A DNA stretch of 8,324 nucleotides from Flavobacteriales bacterium UBA5692. Lineage in GTDB: Bacteria > Bacteroidota > Bacteroidia > Flavobacteriales_D > Sanyastnellaceae. The stretch is taken from assembly GCA_002420235.1 (NCBI GenBank), contig DIHQ01000013.1, positions 1 to 8,324 of the forward strand. The letters run 5' to 3'. The notes under the pieces were generated by a model that had not been told where the DNA came from, did no database searches, and worked only from the letters and a program-made list of their open reading frames with translations. The translations under genes and the position numbers were made by a program. Below, piece by piece: positions 5,968 to 8,324 of the stretch (position 1 is its first letter; every line of letters begins with the position of its first letter).

Positions 5968-6147
5968 TTAAAGTTCTTCTACCGTGACGAGGTGGCTCAC
6001 TTTCCGAACCATTCCTAAAATCTGTGGTGTAGCCTCGTGCTCGACCGGATTGTGCAATTTCTTAATTCCTAAGGCTTGGATTGTGGCCTTTTGCCTCTTG
6101 GGGCGATTTATGGTGCTCCGCACTTGTGTGATTCTGATTTTTCCCAT
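5968..6147 (-). CDS. rpmD: 50S ribosomal protein L30
   Basis: L30 is a small large-subunit protein binding 23S rRNA. I translated this 59-residue frame by hand from the ATG at 6147-6145 to the TAA at 5970-5968. It starts MGKIRITQVRSTINRPKRQK and continues ATIQALGIKKLHN, then VSHLVTVEEL at the C terminus. The pattern of a first strand, the basic RPKRQKAT turn, and LGIKKLHNPVEHEATPQILG is characteristic of bacterial L30, and the length equals that of E. coli L30. It lies 11 nt after rpsE and 20 nt before rplO, its standard location. Some bacteria lack L30; it is present and intact here. Confidence 0.97.
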   Translation of the reverse strand: MGKIRITQVRSTINRPKRQKATIQALGIKKLHNPVEHEATPQILGMVRKVSHLVTVEEL

Positions 6148-6158
6148 GGTATTCGAGA

Positions 6159-6707
6159 TTAACCGTTAAACACTTTATGTACAGAAATTCCTCGCAGTTG
6201 AGCAACATCACTGGCGCTCCTTAACGCTTGAAGGGCATTGAAAGTTGCCTTAACCACATTGTGCGGATTGCTCGAGCCTAGTGACTTCGCGAGAACATCT
6301 TTTATGCCAGCACTTTCCAAGACGGCACGCATCGCACCACCTGCAATGACTCCCGTTCCGGGCGAGGCAGGTCGTATCATGACGTGCGCCCCAGCGAATT
6401 TCATTTCCTGCGCATGGGGGATGGTCCCTTTTACCAATGGCACTGCAATCATATTTTTCTTGGCGTCTTCTATGCCTTTCTGAATGGCAGTTGCCACTTC
6501 ACGGCTCTTCCCCAATCCATGACCAACGCGGCCTTTCTCATCGCCGACGACCATAATAGAGCTGAAGCTAAAGGTTCTACCACCTTTGGTAGTCTTGGCT
6601 ACACGATTAATACCAACCAATCGCTCTTTCAAATCCGGATCTCCGGTTCGAGATTGTTGCTGGTTCTCGCGTCCTTTGCGCTGTTGACGTTGTTGACGTT
6701 GTTCCAT
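6159..6707 (-). CDS. rpsE: 30S ribosomal protein S5
   Basis: S5 lies at the mRNA entry site, affects decoding fidelity and helicase activity, and forms part of the spectinomycin-sensitive region. The 182-aa product has an N-terminal Gln/Arg-rich leader (residues 1-20). Next come the double-stranded-RNA-binding-like S5 domain (about 26-92, with GINRVAKTTKGGRTFSFSS at 32-50) and the C-terminal domain (about 105-170, with PASPGTGVIAGGAMRAVLES at 113-132). Loop residues NRVAKTTKGG at 34-43 resemble the usual wild-type sequence, so no classical spectinomycin-resistance change is evident. The N-terminal leader makes it longer than E. coli S5 (about 167 aa) and is partly encoded by a 9-bp tandem repeat. 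Gaps are 6 nt from rplR and 11 nt to rpmD. No Shine-Dalgarno sequence precedes the start. Confidence 0.98.
   Translation of the reverse strand: MEQRQQRQQRKGRENQQQSRTGDPDLKERLVGINRVAKTTKGGRTFSFSSIMVVGDEKGRVGHGLGKSREVATAIQKGIEDAKKNMIAVPLVKGTIPHAQEMKFAGAHVMIRPASPGTGVIAGGAMRAVLESAGIKDVLAKSLGSSNPHNVVKATFNALQALRSASDVAQLRGISVHKVFNG
6684..6701 (-). repeat. 9-bp tandem repeat encoding the S5 Gln/Arg leader
   Basis: Two perfect adjacent copies of the plus-strand unit TTGACGTTG lie at 6684-6692 and 6693-6701, just inside the rpsE start. They encode repeated Gln-Arg-Gln units in the N-terminal leader of S5 (residues 3-8). Confidence 0.7.
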
Positions 6708-6713
6708 CTTTAT

Positions 6714-7064
6714 TTAGAATTTGAGCCCTGCTCCGCGGGCAGCTTCTGCCAGAGACTTTACCCGGCCGTGATACAAATAGCCATTGCGATCGAACACGAC
6801 GGATTCGATTCCGGCAGCTTTGGCCTTTTCTGCGATTATCTTGCCAACTGCTGTGGCTTGGTCTAGCTTAGGTCCCTTTGCATCGTCAGCACCCAACGAG
6901 CCCGCTGCGGCTAACGTGCGGCCTGCACGGTCATCAATGATCTGTGCATAAATCTGTTTGTTGCTGCGGAAAACAGACAGCCGTGGACACTCAGCAGTCC
7001 CGTGGATTTTTCCACGAACGCGGCGCTTGATGCGATTGCGTGAGAATGTTTTTTTCGTTCCCAT
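6714..7064 (-). CDS. rplR: 50S ribosomal protein L18
   Basis: L18 binds 5S rRNA and, with L5 and L25-type proteins, attaches it to the central protuberance. The 116-aa product has a basic N terminus (KRRVRGKIHGTAECPRLSVF at 13-32). The core begins RSNKQIYAQIIDD (33-45), and the hallmark C-terminal block is FDRNGYLYHGRVKSLAEAAR at 91-110, ending GAGLKF. Length equals the family norm (E. coli 117). It follows rplF by 8 nt and precedes rpsE by 6 nt in the invariant L6-L18-S5 order. The sequence just before the ATG is AT-rich, with only a weak GAG. Confidence 0.98.
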   Translation of the reverse strand: MGTKKTFSRNRIKRRVRGKIHGTAECPRLSVFRSNKQIYAQIIDDRAGRTLAAAGSLGADDAKGPKLDQATAVGKIIAEKAKAAGIESVVFDRNGYLYHGRVKSLAEAARGAGLKF

Positions 7065-7072
7065 TTTCTCAA

Positions 7073-7624
7073 TTATTTAGCGGCGGTCTTACCAGCCTTG
7101 CGACGAATCTGTTCACCGGCGTAACGAATACCTTTGCCTTTGTATGGCTCAGGCTTTCGCAACGAGCGAATCTTAGCAGCTACCGTGCCGATGAGCTGCT
7201 TGTCGTTCGAGGATAATTCTACATATGGATTCTCCCCTTTTTTCGTTTCCGCTTTCACCTTAACCTCTTCAGGCAAACGCATGACTATTTGGTGGCTGAA
7301 TCCCAATGCTAAAGTCAAATCTTGTCCTGCGGAGGAGGCTCGAAATCCAACACCAACCAATTCCAAACGAATGCTGTATCCATTGGTTACTCCTTCCACC
7401 ATGTTGTTCACCAAGGAACGATACAAACCGTGTTTTGAGCGATGATTTCTGTGATCAGAAGGGCGTGTGAAAGTCAAAACATTATCATTCAACTCCACAC
7501 CGAACTCAGGATCGATGGTCTCCTCCAGCTCCCCTTTGGGACCTTTGACCATGATTGACGACCCGTTAATCGTCACTGTGACTCCTTCGGGTACTGCAAT
7601 GGGTGCTTTTCCTATCCGTGACAT
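7073..7624 (-). CDS. rplF: 50S ribosomal protein L6
   Basis: L6 is a two-domain 23S rRNA-binding protein near the sarcin-ricin loop and factor-binding site. The 183-aa product starts MSRIGKAPIAVPEGVTVTI. The first domain includes HGLYRSLVNNMVEGV at 65-79. The second domain ends with the family signature SLRKPEPYKGKGIRYAGE at 154-171 and a basic Ala/Lys tail. Length is typical (E. coli 177). It starts 18 nt after rpsH and ends 8 nt before rplR. Unlike the other starts here, it is preceded by an AAGGA Shine-Dalgarno-like sequence with an 8-nt spacer, which also supports the chosen ATG. Confidence 0.98.
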   Translation of the reverse strand: MSRIGKAPIAVPEGVTVTINGSSIMVKGPKGELEETIDPEFGVELNDNVLTFTRPSDHRNHRSKHGLYRSLVNNMVEGVTNGYSIRLELVGVGFRASSAGQDLTLALGFSHQIVMRLPEEVKVKAETKKGENPYVELSSNDKQLIGTVAAKIRSLRKPEPYKGKGIRYAGEQIRRKAGKTAAK

Positions 7625-7632
7625 AATGCTAT

Positions 7633-7637
7633 TCCTT
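7633..7637 (-). promoter_or_regulatory. Shine-Dalgarno-like site before rplF
   Basis: The mRNA-sense sequence AAGGA lies 8 nt upstream of the rplF ATG, within the 18-nt rpsH-rplF gap. It is complementary to the anti-Shine-Dalgarno end of 16S rRNA as known in general. It is the only clear match among the 15 start codons whose upstream sequence is visible here. Confidence 0.5.
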
Positions 7638-7642
7638 AAATA

Positions 7643-8041
7643 TCAATAAACGGTACAAACAACTTCGCCGCCGATATTCATCTTGCGGGCTTCCTTGTCA
7701 GTCATCAAACCCTTCGAAGTAGAAACGATGCAAACTCCGAGACCATTCAATACACGCGGAATGTCTCCCGAGCCGGCATACAAACGCAATCCAGGGGTGG
7801 AGACACGCTGCAATTCTGTAATGGCAGGACGCTTGGTCTTGCTGTCGTAGCGCAAAGCAATCTTGATGGTGCCTTGATAGCCCGCATCGTCGAACTTGTA
7901 ATTCAAGATGTACCCCTTGTCAAACAAAATGCGAGTCATCTCCTTCTTCATATTGGAAGCTGGAATTTCCACAACTTTGTGACCGGCCATCTGCGCGTTA
8001 CGGACGCGAGTAAGGTAATCTGCGATCGGATCAGTATTCAT
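7643..8041 (-). CDS. rpsH: 30S ribosomal protein S8
   Basis: S8 binds the central domain of 16S rRNA and is essential for 30S platform assembly. In E. coli it also represses the spc operon by binding mRNA near rplE. The 132-aa product starts MNTDPIADYLTRVRNAQMAG. It has the RNA-binding C-terminal signature: VSTSKGLMTDKEARKMNIGG at 106-125, then EVVCTVY at the end. Length is typical (E. coli 130). It follows rpsN by 21 nt and precedes rplF by 18 nt. The known type of S8 repressor site would lie upstream of rpsN, outside the window, so feedback regulation cannot be judged here. No clear Shine-Dalgarno sequence precedes the ATG. Confidence 0.98.
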   Translation of the reverse strand: MNTDPIADYLTRVRNAQMAGHKVVEIPASNMKKEMTRILFDKGYILNYKFDDAGYQGTIKIALRYDSKTKRPAITELQRVSTPGLRLYAGSGDIPRVLNGLGVCIVSTSKGLMTDKEARKMNIGGEVVCTVY

Positions 8042-8062
8042 GTTCTTCAGTCTATTCGTGGG

Positions 8063-8324
8063 TTACCAACTTGCTTTTTTGACGCCAGGTATCTTCCCTG
8101 ACAATGCCATTTTACGGAAGAGAACGCGAGAAATTCCAAACTGACGCATGTATCCGCGAGGGCGGCCGGTAATTTGGCAACGGTTGTGCATGCGAACAGC
8201 CGCACTGTTTGGTGGAAGCTTTTGCAAACCTTCCCAATCACCAGCTGCTTTCAATGCCGCACGCTTCGCCGCGTACTTCGCTACCATTTTGGCTCGCTTG
8301 CGCTCACGCGCTTTCATTGATTCT
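8063..8324 (-). CDS. rpsN: 30S ribosomal protein S14, long zinc-free type (5' end beyond window)
   Basis: S14 is a 30S head protein that joins late in assembly. The frame is open through the window edge. The ATG at 8317-8315 is not the true start: the two codons before it encode Glu-Ser, matching the usual MAKESMKAR-type S14 start, so about three codons (probably Met-Ala-Lys) are missing. The 86 visible residues imply a protein of about 89 aa, which is the length typical of Bacteroidota. Signature segments are RMHNRCQITGRPRGYMRQFG and the C terminus GKIPGVKKASW. There is a single Cys and no CxxC pair, so this is the zinc-independent form. The alignable middle region is shorter than in E. coli S14 (101 aa). 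It precedes rpsH by 21 nt in the standard spc order. Confidence 0.97.
   Translation of the reverse strand, partial: ESMKARERKRAKMVAKYAAKRAALKAAGDWEGLQKLPPNSAAVRMHNRCQITGRPRGYMRQFGISRVLFRKMALSGKIPGVKKASW

Noticed and set aside
6384..6866. A 160-codon plus-strand open frame opposite rpsE and rplR
   Set aside because: It crosses two conserved ribosomal genes in antisense, with no recognisable domain or start context.
8063..8317. S14 as a complete 84-aa protein starting at the ATG at 8317
   Set aside because: Codons for Glu-Ser directly precede that ATG in frame, matching the usual S14 N terminus, so the real start is just outside the window.
1..8324. A novel defence, mobile or biosynthetic system
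   Set aside because: Every stretch is accounted for by 16 standard spc/alpha operon genes and short gaps; there are no foreign genes, transposase fragments, arrays or attachment sites.

Overview
The window is a piece of the universally conserved bacterial ribosomal-protein supercluster: the second half of the spc operon followed by the alpha operon. All 16 genes lie on the minus strand, so transcription runs from high to low coordinates. Several traits point to a member of the Bacteroidota. A methionine aminopeptidase gene sits between secY and infA with no adenylate kinase gene. Ribosomal protein L36 has lost three of its four zinc ligands, and S14 is the long zinc-free type. L17 carries a long Lys/Arg then Ala/Glu-rich C-terminal tail. 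Almost no start codon is preceded by a Shine-Dalgarno sequence. Base composition is, by eye, slightly below 50% GC. The class is not resolved from this window.

In transcription order the layout is rpsN (S14, 5' end cut by the window edge), rpsH (S8), rplF (L6), rplR (L18), rpsE (S5), rpmD (L30), rplO (L15), secY, map, infA (IF-1), rpmJ (L36), rpsM (S13), rpsK (S11), rpsD (S4), rpoA and rplQ (L17, 3' end cut by the window edge). The genes do not overlap. Intergenic gaps run from 4 to 49 nt, the largest being rpsM-rpsK (49), rpsD side of rpsK (34), map-infA (29) and rpmJ-rpsM (26). There is no gene-free stretch of 300 bases and no sign of mobile DNA, CRISPR, tRNA or rRNA.

Together the genes supply ribosome subunit components, an initiation factor, the RNA polymerase alpha subunit, the protein-export channel and the enzyme that trims initiator methionine. 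This couples transcription, translation and export capacity in one transcription unit. rpmD (59 aa) and rpmJ (38 aa) are short, and I translated them by hand.

I did not find a previously undescribed system. The best second-look item is a perfect 8-bp hairpin at the rpmJ-rpsM junction. Its loop holds the rpmJ stop codon and it sits 17 nt upstream of the rpsM start, near the place where S4 autoregulation acts in the E. coli alpha operon. Lesser items are a second intercistronic hairpin (rpsM-rpsK), one inside secY, an isolated SD-like site before rplF, the loss of zinc ligands in L36, a Lys at a functionally sensitive SecY position, and low-complexity tails on L17 and S5.
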